Shown piece after piece: positions 6,791 through 7,087 of a stretch of 7,087 bases of DNA. Positions within the stretch are counted from its first letter, which is position 1; every line of letters starts with the position of its first letter. Location of the stretch: NCBI GenBank assembly GCA_029864065.1, contig JAOTUD010000139.1:1-7087 (forward strand), written 5' to 3'. Source of the stretch: Gammaproteobacteria bacterium. Its GTDB lineage: Bacteria; Pseudomonadota; Gammaproteobacteria; GCA-001735895. A program made the translations under genes and the position numbers. Below the pieces are notes generated by a model that saw nothing but the letters and a program-made list of their open reading frames with translations, was not told the DNA's origin and ran no database searches.

Positions 6791-7087
6791 TTAATCAGAA
6801 CCTGTAAGGCTGTTAACCGCTTCCACCACCTTGCCGACGGTGAAACCGAAGTAAGCAAATAATTCCTTGGCCGGCGCCGATTCGCCGAAGGTATCGATGC
6901 CGATCACGATACCGCCGCTGCCGACATATTTATGCCAGCCCGCGGTAACCGCGGCTTCGACCGCGATACGCGCGGTCACGCCAGGCGGCAGCACCGAGTC
7001 CCGGTACTCCTGCGACTGGCTGTCGAAAACCGTGGTGCTGGGCATCGAAACCACGCGCACATTACTGCCCTCGAGCGCCTCCGACTC
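6791..7087 (-). CDS. tkt: Transketolase, C-terminal 98 residues, cut by window edge
   Basis: Transketolase is a thiamine-diphosphate enzyme that moves two-carbon units between sugar phosphates in the pentose-phosphate and Calvin pathways. Only its C-terminal domain is visible. The frame is open to the right edge (ESEALEGSNVRVVSMPS), so a GTG at 7060 is an internal codon rather than a start. Diagnostic stretches are VRVVSMPSTTVFDSQ, YRDSVLPPGVTARIAVEA and the late TFGESAPAKELFAYFGFT segment, all collinear with the E. coli TktA C-terminus. The thiamine-binding and central domains lie outside the window. It stops with TAA at 6793-6791, 24 bases before gap, and is the first visible gene of the run, so any promoter for the cluster lies outside or further upstream. 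Confidence 0.95.
   Translation of the reverse strand, partial: ESEALEGSNVRVVSMPSTTVFDSQSQEYRDSVLPPGVTARIAVEAAVTAGWHKYVGSGGIVIGIDTFGESAPAKELFAYFGFTVGKVVEAVNSLTGSD

Overview
The window reads as ordinary chromosome of a gammaproteobacterium. The protein sequences closely resemble enterobacterial and other gammaproteobacterial versions: a RapA N-terminus with the ADEVGLGKT Walker A, an E. coli GapA-like GAPDH, a PykA-type pyruvate kinase and a RarD permease. The base composition is GC-rich. The tkt-gap-pgk-pyk order is familiar from gammaproteobacterial glycolysis/Calvin-cycle gene clusters. The species cannot be named from this sequence.

Layout. (1) Positions 1-848, minus strand: the 5' part of rapA, an RNA-polymerase-recycling SWI2/SNF2 ATPase that runs off the left edge. 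(2) Positions 849-961: a short divergent intergenic region with a good extended -10 promoter for rapA and a weaker candidate for bioD. (3) Positions 962-3067, plus strand: a tight three-gene run of bioD (biotin synthesis), an unrecognised protein with two predicted membrane segments, and rarD (EamA-family permease), with gaps of 3 and 6 bases. (4) Positions 3063-3132: a long inverted repeat between the convergent rarD and pyk genes, with both stop codons lying in its arms. (5) Positions 3128-7087, minus strand: in transcription order, tkt (3' end only), gap, pgk and pyk, separated by 24 bases, 8 bases and a 20-base overlap.

The minus-strand cluster encodes a continuous piece of central carbon metabolism. 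Transketolase handles sugar-phosphate rearrangement, then GAPDH, phosphoglycerate kinase and pyruvate kinase cover the steps from glyceraldehyde-3-phosphate towards pyruvate. The enolase and mutase steps are not encoded here. The plus-strand genes have no obvious functional link to each other beyond their operon-like spacing.

I did not find a clearly new biological system, mobile element, CRISPR array or RNA gene. The points most worth following are the inverted repeat holding both stop codons, the unidentified membrane protein between bioD and rarD, and several unusual residues in BioD.
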